Source of the DNA: Pseudomonas zanjanensis | GTDB taxonomy: Bacteria; Pseudomonadota; Gammaproteobacteria; Pseudomonadales; Pseudomonadaceae | Length of the DNA stretch: 64,000 nucleotides | Assembly: GCF_014268745.2 (NCBI RefSeq) | Contig: NZ_JABWRB020000002.1 | Location: 434,001-498,000 of the forward strand | Reading direction: 5' to 3' | Part shown: positions 18,001 through 25,339 of the stretch, piece after piece | Position numbering within the stretch: the first letter of the stretch is position 1 | Layout of the letters: the number at the start of each line of letters is the position of its first letter | Notes under the pieces: model-generated | The model's database searches: none | Seen by the model: only the letters and a program-made list of their open reading frames with translations | What the model was told of the DNA's origin: nothing | Program-made: the position numbers and the translations under genes

Positions 18001-19995
18001 AACAACAATATCTGGACACCGCCGGGCCCATCCGTCAGCGGGATCTGGCTGACGCAGGGTTATTATAGGCTGGGTACAGCAATCTCCAACTACTTGAGGG
18101 AACTGGGCGACGGCAGCGTGCTGACGGTGGAGTTCAAGGTCGCTTTCGGTCAAAGCACCGATGAAGCTCACGCCACTCTCTTCCCGCTGCGCACCTACAC
18201 CATTCGCGCAGCATTTGACGCGGGTGCCCCCAGCGTCGAACAGGCCACGGACACTGCGCCCAACCAGCGACTGGAACCCTTGGACGCACAGGATAGTTTG
18301 ACAGTGGTGATTCCGGACTACGGTACCCAATCCGGCGATCAGGTCAGTGTGACGTGGACCGGGACGGCTGGGGGGGGAATCGTAACGGTTGGTCCGCAAC
18401 CGCTGCCCACCACCCGGAAGATTGAAGTTCCGGTGTCGGTGATCGCCTATAACCTCGGTCAAACGGTAACGGTCACCTATACCGTTACTCGCGACACTGG
18501 AGTGAAACCGCCGTCCGCTCCCTTGACGCTGGTTGTGGGCTCGTTGGCTGAGAGCGCGCTGGCGCCGAGCAGGCCGTATATTCGCCATGTTGCGCAGGAG
18601 GATGGTGCCGAACTGGATGTGGGCAACCTGCCGGATAGTGTCTCGATACAGATAGACATCTGGCCACATATCGCTGTCGGTCAGCATCTATGGATGCGTT
18701 TGAAAGGCTATAAGGCCGATGGGACTGAGCACAACCAGAATATCTGGACACCGCCGGGCCCAAAGGTCAGCGAGATCTGGCTGACGCAGGGTTATTATAG
18801 GCTGAGTACAGCAATCTCCAACTACTTGAGGGAACTGGGCGACGGCAGCACGCTGACGTTGGAGTTCAAGGTTGCTTTCGGTCAGAGCATCGAAGAGACC
18901 CAATCCATAGCCTTCCCTTTACGCACCTACACCATTCGCGCAGCCTTTAACGCGTCCGCGCCTAGCGTCAAGCAGGCCAGAGGCAATGTGCCCACCCAGC
19001 AACTGAATCCGATGGAGGCTAAGGACAATCTGACGGTGGTGATTCCGGACTACGGTATCCAACCTGGCGATCAGGTCAGCGTGACGTGGACGGGGGCGGC
19101 CGGGACCGCCGAGGGCGGATCCCATACTACTGATGTGCAAGCGCTGCCCAGCAACCGGGAGATCGAAATGCCGGTGTCGGTGATTGCCTTCAATTTGGGC
19201 ACGTCGGTGACGGTTTCCTACACTGTCACTCGCAATAGCGGTACCAAGCCGCCGTCCGCTGCCTTGGCGCTGGCCGTGGACGTTTTGTCGCAGAGTGATT
19301 TGGAACCGGGTCGGCCGCGTATTCTTCAGGCTGCGGATAGCGGCAGCGGTGACGAACTCGACATGGACAGCGTGTCGGGTGATATCACTGTACGAACAGG
19401 CATATGGCCGCATATTGCCGTAGGCCAGTACCTATGGTTGCGTTTGAAAGGCAGCAAGGCTGATGGAGCGGAGCACAACCTCGACATATGGGCAGCGCCG
19501 AGCGCCAAGGTCAACGAACGCTGGCTTGAGGACGAGTTTTACAACAAATTGGTTTCAGATTCCTACGATTATCTGCAGGAGCTGGGGGGTGGCAGCACGC
19601 TGACGCTGGAGTTCAAGGTTGCTTTCGGTCAAAGCACCCAAGAGAGCCAGGCCACAGTCTTCCCTTCACGCACTTATACGGTCAAACGAATGACTCCGCG
19701 CCTTGACAATGTCAAGGATATGTATGGACAGGAGATTCCGAATGGCGGAGCCACCCGTTACGGAGCAATGACATTGTCGGGGCAGGCAAGTAAGGGCTGT
19801 CTGGTCGAGTTATACGACAGCGGTAAAACCCCTCCGGTTTTCCAGGGGGTGGCGAGAGCCGATCCAATAACCGGCGTATGGTCTAGACCCACAGTCATAA
19901 GGGATGAAGGTTTCTGTAGATTTTACGCTGCCTCCCTCTACCACAGCAGTGGCCCGGTAAATTCAAACGAACGTACCCTGACGTTCAGGCGGTGA
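15085..19995 (+). CDS. Large repeat protein with Ig-like/beta-sandwich units, downstream of tcA; function unknown
   Basis: A 1636-residue protein with no signal peptide, no membrane segment and no recognised catalytic motif. An N-terminal unique region (about 1-550) is followed by about four copies of a ~244-residue unit. Each unit has an Ig-like half (LTVVIPDYG...DQVSVTWTG...VTVTYTVTR) and a second half marked by IDIWPHIAVGQHLWMRLKG, GYYRLGTAISNYLRELGDGS and LTVEFKVAFGQS. A short C-terminal domain (about 1540-1636) ends the protein. Copies two and three are nearly identical in DNA; the outer ones diverge. ATG at 15085 has AGGGAG 7 nt upstream; GTG at 15079 is too close to it. It lies 81 nt after tcA2 and shares its strand and probably its transcript, so a role with the Tc particle is inferred only from position. 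Confidence 0.8.
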   Translation: MSVQKKVERNLLGEAGDLLTPTWPSQWTRRADGDDGGADLVYVTSPDIERRYVYLYGAVEASIEFDLPVDLNLTAEAGYQVRFLYQPTQRSSENPKVRAYFNARAHYWEYELHTSNVREGVEQPRDWLTCDETIALIDENTQPKAVLAFQSGLFDPSSPDVDITSGPENDQPIAQEPGWPGGRGELHFSGKAQGSDVAPEVAFGVSLFLHLKPLQLATDQPMPELDGVVARYWVEKGGHTYMPICRGGGSHHLDLPVTEACGWAGGGIYKGTSAYASFTNQDEAGQARLQVTPTEPDADDEAQHIAKVWDIRNDADASDDSVDGKTATLRFESVYHAPNHETLACIVGPYKLDITRHILPEFWPSVEEGETIDLHVKVRYTVSDKIEPGIDVQWRHDGDLLTTIPTRDDGWSAYRYTPTGDTQLVATIDSPYKAESDTHAQAFDIKTIPTGKWTQFELSVDAEDISPGDPWRILPGQSYEVTLKPRSGSVMIGEDLTLTVDEPRLQVEPTEARTLVEGGLTWTVTTSSVDIGDFTLSLGCIRFKQSPTWTGTTNRLPALTIAEADGNQLDPLAAVATLTAVVPQYDDMRGTDKISVTWTGETGSPQEGSHSTTPVEVGAVGAKSIELPVGLIAYALGKPVTVTYTVTRGSTSLPAPDTLTLNVIPLPESALEPSRPYFRYVAQEDGVELDVGNLPDNIMMQVDIWPHIAVGQHLWMRLKGHKADGTEHNNNIWTPPGPSVSGIWLTQGYYRLGTAISNYLRELGDGSVLTVEFKVAFGQSTDEAHATLFPLRTYTIRAAFDAGAPSVEQATDTAPNQRLEPLDAQDSLTVVIPDYGTQSGDQVSVTWTGTAGGGTVTVGPQPLPTTRKIEVPVSVIAYNLGQTVTVTYTVTRDTGVKPPSAPLTLVVGSLAESALAPSRPYIRHVAQEDGVELDVGNLPDSVSIQIDIWPHIAVGQHLWMRLKGHKADGTEHNNNIWTPPGPSVSGIWLTQGYYRLGTAISNYLRELGDGSVLTVEFKVAFGQSTDEAHATLFPLRTYTIRAAFDAGAPSVEQATDTAPNQRLEPLDAQDSLTVVIPDYGTQSGDQVSVTWTGTAGGGIVTVGPQPLPTTRKIEVPVSVIAYNLGQTVTVTYTVTRDTGVKPPSAPLTLVVGSLAESALAPSRPYIRHVAQEDGAELDVGNLPDSVSIQIDIWPHIAVGQHLWMRLKGYKADGTEHNQNIWTPPGPKVSEIWLTQGYYRLSTAISNYLRELGDGSTLTLEFKVAFGQSIEETQSIAFPLRTYTIRAAFNASAPSVKQARGNVPTQQLNPMEAKDNLTVVIPDYGIQPGDQVSVTWTGAAGTAEGGSHTTDVQALPSNREIEMPVSVIAFNLGTSVTVSYTVTRNSGTKPPSAALALAVDVLSQSDLEPGRPRILQAADSGSGDELDMDSVSGDITVRTGIWPHIAVGQYLWLRLKGSKADGAEHNLDIWAAPSAKVNERWLEDEFYNKLVSDSYDYLQELGGGSTLTLEFKVAFGQSTQESQATVFPSRTYTVKRMTPRLDNVKDMYGQEIPNGGATRYGAMTLSGQASKGCLVELYDSGKTPPVFQGVARADPITGVWSRPTVIRDEGFCRFYAASLYHSSGPVNSNERTLTFRR
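17203..18708 (+). repeat. Near-identical 732-bp direct tandem repeat inside the Ig-repeat gene
   Basis: The sequence 17203-17976 recurs at 17935-18708 (offset 732 bp, 774 bp compared because the copies continue into each other). By eye I find only two differences: c/t at 17648/18380 (Thr to Ile) and t/c at 17876/18608 (Val to Ala). 732 is a multiple of three, so the frame is kept and exactly 244 residues are added per copy. Flanking units are related but clearly diverged. Confidence 0.92.
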
Positions 19996-20130
19996 AGAAC
20001 CCGACCGACGGCTTACCGCTGGTCACGAGCGAGCCGTATACCTCAGGGACAGACCACGATTGTGGAGACTAATCGTCAAGACCTGACTCGAGACGCACAT
20101 GTCCGGAATTCCCCAAACCCATTCAATCAA

Positions 20131-20156
20131 CCAGACACACAGGGTGTCTGGCTTTT
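20131..20156 (+). terminator. Probable Rho-independent terminator of the tcA arm
   Basis: A perfect 8-bp stem, CCAGACAC / GTGTCTGG, with a 5-nt loop is followed by CTTTTA. It lies about 135 nt after the stop codon of the Ig-repeat gene and before the convergent ehuA end. The T-run is short, so strength is uncertain. Confidence 0.6.
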
Positions 20157-20157
20157 A

Positions 20158-20216
20158 GGGCTGCTTTGCAGCCCAGCGGGGCGGTGCGACGTTTCGCTAA
20201 ATCCCCTCGCCACAAC
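20158..20216. repeat. Degenerate REP-type palindrome between convergent genes
   Basis: Contains the pieces gggctgctttgcagcccagc and aaatcccctcgccacaac seen in the REP pairs elsewhere in the window, but the centre differs and no inverted partner copy follows. A decayed or single REP unit between the tc locus and ehuA. Confidence 0.55.
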
Positions 20217-20239
20217 AGTGTTCACGCCAGTGGGTAGGT

Positions 20240-21109
20240 TTAGTTCGCCTCTTTCACCGCACTCAAGAACGCACACGTACGCTCCTGCTGCGGGTTTTCG
20301 AAGATCTGCGCCGGTGTGCCCTGCTCATGAATCTGGCCCTTGTAGAAAAAACAGACCCGATCAGCGAACTCCCGCGCAAACCCCATCTGGTGGGTCACCA
20401 TCAGCATCGTCAGGTTGTGTTCGGCCCCCAATTTGCGGATCACATTCAGCACCTCGCCGCACAACTCCGGATCCAGCGCCGAAGTCACCTCGTCAAACAA
20501 CATCACCTTGGGCCGCATCGCCAGCGCCCGGGCAATTGCCACCCGCTGTTGCTGGCCGCCGGACAACTGCGACGGGTAATGGTCGAGCTTGTTGCCCAGC
20601 CCCACCAGTTCCAGCAGGTCGGCGGCGCGCTCCCGGGCTTCCTTCGGGTTCATGCCCAGCACCTGCACTGGCGCCTCGATCACGTTCTGCAGCGCGGTCA
20701 TGTGGGGGAACAGGTTGAAGCTCTGGAACACCATGCCGATCTTGCCACGCACCCGGCGGATGTGCCGGTCGTTGGCCGGCACCAGTACGCCGTTGCGGTT
20801 GGGCATGTGGGTCAGCGAGTCGTCCTCGACGCGGATCTGGCCCTGGTCGATGCCTTCCAGGGTCATCAGCACCCGCAGCAGCGTGGACTTGCCCGAGCCG
20901 CTGGGGCCGATGATCGCGACTTTTTCACCGGGCGCGACATCCAGGTTCAGATGGTCGAGTACCGTGAAGCTGCCGTAGCTTTTGGTCACGTCCTGGAAAC
21001 TCACAATCGGCCGGGACGGTGTCGGAATTTGCATGGCCGGGGCCTCCTGCTGTGACGCCAGCGTGCTGCGCCGGGACAAATCGGTGGGCGTGGACAGGGG
21101 TAAAGTCAT
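20240..21109 (-). CDS. ehuA: Ectoine/hydroxyectoine ABC transporter ATP-binding protein EhuA
   Basis: ATPase of a polar amino-acid type ABC importer. Counting from the ATG at 21109 (289 aa): Walker A GPSGSGKS at 68-75, Q-loop Q128, signature LSGGQ at 181-185, Walker B VMLFDE at 201-206, switch histidine in MVTHQ. It powers uptake through EhuC/EhuD. The ATG at 21109 overlaps the ehuD stop as TAATG and has GGAG 8 nt upstream. A second ATG at 21034 has a stronger AGGAGG 8 nt upstream and would give 264 aa, closer to the usual length of such ATPases, so the start is open. The ectoine assignment comes from linkage with enuR, eutBC and doe genes. Last gene of the ehuBCDA transcript. Confidence 0.88.
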   Translation of the reverse strand: MTLPLSTPTDLSRRSTLASQQEAPAMQIPTPSRPIVSFQDVTKSYGSFTVLDHLNLDVAPGEKVAIIGPSGSGKSTLLRVLMTLEGIDQGQIRVEDDSLTHMPNRNGVLVPANDRHIRRVRGKIGMVFQSFNLFPHMTALQNVIEAPVQVLGMNPKEARERAADLLELVGLGNKLDHYPSQLSGGQQQRVAIARALAMRPKVMLFDEVTSALDPELCGEVLNVIRKLGAEHNLTMLMVTHQMGFAREFADRVCFFYKGQIHEQGTPAQIFENPQQERTCAFLSAVKEAN

Positions 21110-21765
21110 TAGCGTAGCTCCATGCGCGTTTCAAGGCGCCGTACCAGATAAGCCAAGGCGAGGCTCAGGGCGAGGAAGAACAGGCCGACCAGGGTGATGG
21201 GCTCCAGGTAACGGAAATGCTCGGAACCGATGTTCTTGGCCTGCTGCATGATTTCCACCACGGTGATCACCGACAGCACCGGCGTGTCCTTGAGCATCGC
21301 CACCAGGTAGTTGCCCAGGGGCGGCACGATCGGTCGCAGCGCCTGGGGCAGGATGATGTTGCGGTAGGCGTCGTACGGCGCGATGTTCAACGCCGTCACC
21401 GCTTCCCACTGCGCCCGTGGCACCGCGTCGAGGCCACTGCGATAGACCTCGGCGATGTAGCAGGCATAGTGCAGGCCGATGCCGAGGATGCCGACTTGCA
21501 TGGCCGTCAGGCTCAAGCCGTAGTTGGGCAGCACGTAGTAGAGGAAATACACCTGGATCAGCAGCGGCGTGCTGCGGATGAACTCGATCACCGCCGTGGC
21601 CGGCCACGACAGCCAGAACTTGCGACTGCGCCGGCCAATCGCCAGGAACAGCCCCAGCACGATTGCGATCAGGAAACCGATCAGGGTAATGCCCACGGTG
21701 TTGAGGGAGGCGCGCAGCAGGTCCGGGAGGATCAGTGCGGCGTAGGACCAGTCGAACAGCGTCAT
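21109..21765 (-). CDS. ehuD: Ectoine/hydroxyectoine ABC transporter permease EhuD
   Basis: A 218-residue inner-membrane permease of the His/Glu/Gln/Arg/opine family with several hydrophobic segments and the EAA-type loop that contacts the ATPase (QWEAVTALNIAPYDAYRNII). FIRSTPLLIQVYFLYYVLPN is typical of these permeases. The ATG at 21765 overlaps the ehuC stop by 4 nt (ATGA) and the stop overlaps the ehuA ATG by one base, showing tight translational coupling. It pairs with EhuC to form the channel. The open frame continues upstream through ehuC, but that extension is a shadow. Confidence 0.9.
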   Translation of the reverse strand: MTLFDWSYAALILPDLLRASLNTVGITLIGFLIAIVLGLFLAIGRRSRKFWLSWPATAVIEFIRSTPLLIQVYFLYYVLPNYGLSLTAMQVGILGIGLHYACYIAEVYRSGLDAVPRAQWEAVTALNIAPYDAYRNIILPQALRPIVPPLGNYLVAMLKDTPVLSVITVVEIMQQAKNIGSEHFRYLEPITLVGLFFLALSLALAYLVRRLETRMELR

Positions 21766-22421
21766 GACAGACCTCCACGCATCCGGCCCCGGCTCAGCCG
21801 TCGCTCGACGTTGCGCATGCCGAAGTTGATGGCTTGGGCGAGAATGAAATACAGCACCAGCGCCAGGCTGAAGACCTCCAGGGTCTGGAACGTCGCCTGA
21901 TCCAACTGGCGCGCCCGGAAGCTCAGGTCGGACAAGGTGATCAGCGATACCAGCGAGGTGTTCTTCAGCAGCTCGATCAACAAGTTGGTGCCCGGTGGAA
22001 TCGCCGCCAACAATGCCTGGGGCAGGATGATTCGCTTGAAGCGGGTGAAGGCGCTGAAATTCAACGCCGTGCAGGCTTCGTATTGGCCCTTGGCAACCGA
22101 GCTGATGGCGCCGCGCATCACCTCGGCCCCGTAGGCGCCGATGTGCAGGCCCAGGCCGACGATGGCCACGGCGTAGGGGCTCAGCTCCACATTGAAGGGC
22201 GGCAGCGGCAGCACGAAGAACAGCCAGAACAATTGCACCAGCAACGAAGTGCCACGAAACACTTCGATGTAGGTGATGGAAAACCAGCGCAACGCGCGCC
22301 ACGGCGACAGCCGTCCGAGGGCCGCGAGTACCGCCGCGACAATCGCCAGCAGCGAGCCGAAGAACGTTACCTGGAGCGTAACCCAGGCCCCTTGAATCAA
22401 TAACGGAAGTAATTCGCCCAT
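21762..22421 (-). CDS. ehuC: Ectoine/hydroxyectoine ABC transporter permease EhuC
   Basis: A 219-residue permease of the same family as its neighbour, with conserved VFRGTSLLVQLFWLFFVLPL and the EAA-loop region QYEACTALNFSAFTRFKRII. Several transmembrane helices are evident. It overlaps ehuD by 4 nt and lies 72 nt downstream of ehuB. With EhuD it forms the heterodimeric membrane part of the importer. Ectoine specificity is inferred from the surrounding catabolic genes rather than from the permease sequence itself. Confidence 0.9.
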   Translation of the reverse strand: MGELLPLLIQGAWVTLQVTFFGSLLAIVAAVLAALGRLSPWRALRWFSITYIEVFRGTSLLVQLFWLFFVLPLPPFNVELSPYAVAIVGLGLHIGAYGAEVMRGAISSVAKGQYEACTALNFSAFTRFKRIILPQALLAAIPPGTNLLIELLKNTSLVSLITLSDLSFRARQLDQATFQTLEVFSLALVLYFILAQAINFGMRNVERRLSRGRMRGGLS

Positions 22422-22493
22422 GGTTCAACCCGATATCCGATGAAGCAGGGAACGAGCATCACGCCTGCGCGTCATGCCCGTTTCGGCGTGCCA

Positions 22494-23351
22494 TTAGGGC
22501 TGAGCGCAAAGCTCGGCCGCGGTCTTGCTGGTGACGTTGGATTTGTCGAAGCCGAACGGTGCAACCGTCTTGAGATGCTCTTCGGAGCCCAGCCACTTCT
22601 TCAGCTCGGCATTGACCGCGTCGCGCAGGTCTTTGTCCTCGGGGCGGAAGGCCAAGGCGCCGTAGCCGATGTGGGACGGGTCGTCCTTGAATTCGGTCAT
22701 CGCCTCTACTTTATCGCCACCCTTGCTGGCCAGGCCCTTCATGGTCAGTTGGGTGCCGACGGCCGCGTCGGCGCGACCGGCGCGCACGGCTTGCAATTGC
22801 GCGGTGGTGTCGGGGACCTGGAGGATCTGATCGTCCTTGACCCCGGAGTCGCGGGCATAGGCCAGGTTCACCGTGCCGGCCATGATGGCCAGCTTCACGT
22901 CCGGTTGCTTGGCGATGTCTTCATAGCTGTGGAGTTTTTTCGGGTTGCCCTTGGCCACGAGCAAGGCGTCGGGCAATTGATACTGCGGATCGGTGAACAA
23001 CACTTGCTTGCAGCGCGCCGGGGTGATGTACATGCCGGCGGCAATCACATCGAAGCGACCTGCGCGCAGGCCAGGGATTAGCGAGCCCCATTCGGTGAGC
23101 ACGCCATTGACCTGCTTGATGCCCATCCTGGCGAAAATGATCTTGGCGATCTCCGGCGACTCACCAGTGACGGTGCCGTCGGTTTCGGTGAAGGCGAATG
23201 GGGTTTCGTTGGCGTAGCCGATCCGGATGCTGCTGTTGCTTTTGACGGTATCCAAGGTGGCCGCCTGGACGCTGCCGGCCAGGCCCAGTGCGGCACAAGT
23301 CAACAAGAGTCGGCGCAAGGGTGTGCAAGTGCGGGGAAGAAAATTGCTCAT
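22494..23351 (-). CDS. ehuB: Ectoine/hydroxyectoine periplasmic binding protein EhuB
   Basis: A 285-residue solute-binding protein of the SBP_bac_3 type. Residues 1-30 form a Sec signal peptide (hydrophobic core LLLTCAALGLAG, cleavage after VQA). The mature part begins LDTVKSNSSIRIGYANETPF, as in polar amino-acid binding proteins. In the Ehu system this periplasmic protein binds ectoine and 5-hydroxyectoine and delivers them to EhuCD. It is the first gene of the minus-strand transport operon, divergent from enuR with about 290 nt between them. That gap holds a CTAG-centred dyad proposed as the regulator site. Assignment depends on family plus context. Confidence 0.9.
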   Translation of the reverse strand: MSNFLPRTCTPLRRLLLTCAALGLAGSVQAATLDTVKSNSSIRIGYANETPFAFTETDGTVTGESPEIAKIIFARMGIKQVNGVLTEWGSLIPGLRAGRFDVIAAGMYITPARCKQVLFTDPQYQLPDALLVAKGNPKKLHSYEDIAKQPDVKLAIMAGTVNLAYARDSGVKDDQILQVPDTTAQLQAVRAGRADAAVGTQLTMKGLASKGGDKVEAMTEFKDDPSHIGYGALAFRPEDKDLRDAVNAELKKWLGSEEHLKTVAPFGFDKSNVTSKTAAELCAQP

Positions 23352-23563
23352 CGATAAAATCTCCTGTTTCTTGTGGATCCGTCAGCGGACGGTTCTGTGT
23401 TAGGAGGCAGTGTGACAAGAGCAAAGCGTACAGCGGCGGATCCGGGCGGGGCCTGGAAGCGGTAACGGCGCCGGTACAGGTCGATCCGGCTTTTTATCGG
23501 GGCAATGAACCCGCCTGGAGGACGACCTTGGACCGAGCATACAAAAGCCCCGACGCGGATTGT

Positions 23564-23588
23564 ATTGCACTAGGACAATTGCTTTGCC
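23564..23588. promoter_or_regulatory. Candidate EnuR operator in the ehuB/enuR divergent region
   Basis: Core ATTGCACTAGGACAAT (23564-23579) is a dyad: ATTG and CAAT arms around CTAG. Read on the minus strand it becomes GGCAAAGCAATTGTCC plus TAGTGCAAT, which aligns with the segment upstream of eutB at about 21 of 25 positions with one gap. It lies about 60 nt before the enuR start. CTAG is a rare tetranucleotide in pseudomonads. Binding by EnuR is inference. Confidence 0.55.
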
Positions 23589-23641
23589 GCCATGGCCGCG
23601 CAATGCTGTGCGCACCCGTTCTCACGCCGGTTGCAGCCGTT

Positions 23642-25036
23642 ATGGATAAGTGGAAATCAGCCTTGGACCTCGCCCGCAGCGGTGAATCCAAATACAAGAT
23701 CCTGGTGCAGGCCATTGCCGACGATATCGAACAGGGCGCCTTGGCCAACGACCAGCGCCTGCCGCCGCAGCGGCAGGTGGCCGACGCCATGGGCATCAGC
23801 GTGCAGACCGTCACCAATGCTTACAAGGAGCTGGAACGCCAAGGGCTGGTCCGTTGCGAAGTAGGGCGCGGCAGTTTTGTTTCGCGGCGCATGAGCGACC
23901 GGGTCGCCACCTACATACTCGACAGCCCCGAGCGGGCGCTGGTGGATTTTTCCATCACTCGCATCCTCCACACTCGCGAGCATGACCAGGCCTGGCGGGA
24001 TACCTGCGCGGCGCTGAGCACTGAAGAGGATCAGCCGTGGATTCACGCGTTTCGGCCCATCGCCGGTTTCGAATCCCATCGCGAAGCGGCGGTGCAGTGG
24101 ATTGGCCGGCAAGGGCTGAAAGTCGACCGTAACGATGTGCTGATCACCAACGGCGCGGCCCATGGGATCTTCCTGGCGCTCGCTTCCCTGGCGGGCCCCG
24201 ACGATGTGGTGCTTTGCGAAGGCTTGACCGACCACGGCGTGATCGGCAATTCCCAGGTGTTGGGCTTCACCCTCAAGGGCCTGGAGATGGACCGCTATGG
24301 CATCGACCCCGAACATTTCGAAGACATGTGCAGCAACGAGCGCATCACCGCGCTGGTGTGCACGCCGAACCTGAACAACCCCACCACCAGCCTGATGCCC
24401 GACGCCCGGCGCCGGGAAATCGCCGAGATCGCCCGGCGCTTCGGTGTGCACATTATCGAGGATGATGTATACGGTCCGCTGCTGGACGAACGCCGCGCGC
24501 CGCCCATCAGTCATTATCTGCCGGAGTTGTCGTTCTACTGCACGAGCATGACCAAGTCGGTGCTCACGGGGTTGCGCATCGGTTACCTGGTGGTGCCCAA
24601 GCGCCTGGCGTTGCGTACCGAGAGCATCCTGCGGGTCAACAGCTGGATGGCCACGCCGATGGTCTCGGAGATCGCCACCCGCTGGATTCGCGATGGCCGC
24701 GCCGAGTCGCTGGTGCAGTTGCAGCGCCAACTGTTGGCCGGGCGCCAGGCGATGGTCACCGAATACATGGGCGAGCATGTGTTGGCCCAGCATCCTCATG
24801 CCTTGAACGCCTGGATCGGCATCCCGCCCCACTGGGAAGTGGACAGCCTGGTGCGGGCGCTGCGCCACAAGCACATCGCCGTCACTTCCCCCGACCCGTT
24901 CACCGTACGCGGCACTCCCCGGCCGCGCGCGGTGCGAGTGTGTGTCGGCGCCGAATGCAGCGATGAAGAAATGCGCCATGCGCTGATCGGCATGCGCGAG
25001 ATCTTCAACCAGTATCCGCAGATTCATGATTTTTGA
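23642..25036 (+). CDS. enuR: MocR/GntR-type regulator of ectoine utilisation, EnuR
   Basis: A 464-residue MocR-family regulator. A GntR-type winged helix-turn-helix (about 15-85, with LPPQRQVADAMGISVQTVTN) is fused to a class I aminotransferase-like domain. The PLP-binding lysine is K305 in TSMTKSVLTGLRIGY, with D274/Y277 in IIEDDVYG as cofactor contacts. In characterised systems EnuR represses the ectoine genes and responds to the intermediates alpha-ADABA and DABA. The ATG at 23642 gives family-typical length and begins MDKWKSALDLARSG, though its ribosome site is weak; an in-frame ATG at 23603 is possible and frames further upstream look spurious. Divergent from ehuB. Confidence 0.9.
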   Translation: MDKWKSALDLARSGESKYKILVQAIADDIEQGALANDQRLPPQRQVADAMGISVQTVTNAYKELERQGLVRCEVGRGSFVSRRMSDRVATYILDSPERALVDFSITRILHTREHDQAWRDTCAALSTEEDQPWIHAFRPIAGFESHREAAVQWIGRQGLKVDRNDVLITNGAAHGIFLALASLAGPDDVVLCEGLTDHGVIGNSQVLGFTLKGLEMDRYGIDPEHFEDMCSNERITALVCTPNLNNPTTSLMPDARRREIAEIARRFGVHIIEDDVYGPLLDERRAPPISHYLPELSFYCTSMTKSVLTGLRIGYLVVPKRLALRTESILRVNSWMATPMVSEIATRWIRDGRAESLVQLQRQLLAGRQAMVTEYMGEHVLAQHPHALNAWIGIPPHWEVDSLVRALRHKHIAVTSPDPFTVRGTPRPRAVRVCVGAECSDEEMRHALIGMREIFNQYPQIHDF

Positions 25037-25075
25037 TAGGCAAGCAGTGGGCTTTCTCCGAAGTTGCATGTGCTT

Positions 25076-25208
25076 TTGTGGCGAGGGAGCTTGCTCCCGC
25101 TCGGCTGCGAAGCAGTCGTAAAAACAGTTAACTGTCTTCAGATACATCTGGTTGAATGGATTTGGGTCTGCTGCGCAGCCCAGCGGGAGCAAGCTCCCTC
25201 GCCACAGG
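25076..25208. repeat. REP inverted pair after enuR
   Basis: Two inverted REP copies (tggcgagggagcttgctccc at the left, gggagcaagctccctcgcca at the right) are separated by about 45 nt. They fill most of the 303-nt enuR-eutB gap. Together they could form a long hairpin at the end of the enuR transcript. Confidence 0.85.
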
Positions 25209-25256
25209 GATAGGTGGGTCATGCTGAATTTGTCGATCTTTCAGCCGACACTGAAT

Positions 25257-25281
25257 GCAAAGTAAATTGCCCTAGTACATT
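25257..25281. promoter_or_regulatory. Candidate EnuR operator upstream of eutB
   Basis: GCAAAGTAAATTGCCC followed by TAGTACATT. The core ATTGCCCTAGTACATT (25266-25281) matches the ehuB/enuR dyad read on the opposite strand, sharing the GCAAAG flank and the CCTAGT centre. It ends 58 nt before the eutB ATG, a position similar to the enuR copy relative to its gene. Proposed as the site through which EnuR controls the eut-doe operon; untested. Confidence 0.55.
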
Positions 25282-25339
25282 CATCACCACAATCCAGCCC
25301 TCTTAGACTGCGCCCAACACATCTGCTCGGGACGCAGTC

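Noticed and set aside
17224..18687. Two 243-codon minus-strand open frames placed back to back
   Set aside because: They exist because the 732-bp repeat is duplicated; they are antisense shadows of the Ig-repeat gene.
21765..22428. Upstream extension of the ehuD frame giving a 439-aa protein
   Set aside because: The extra part reads through ehuC in the wrong phase; the real ehuD start is fixed by the ATGA overlap and family length.
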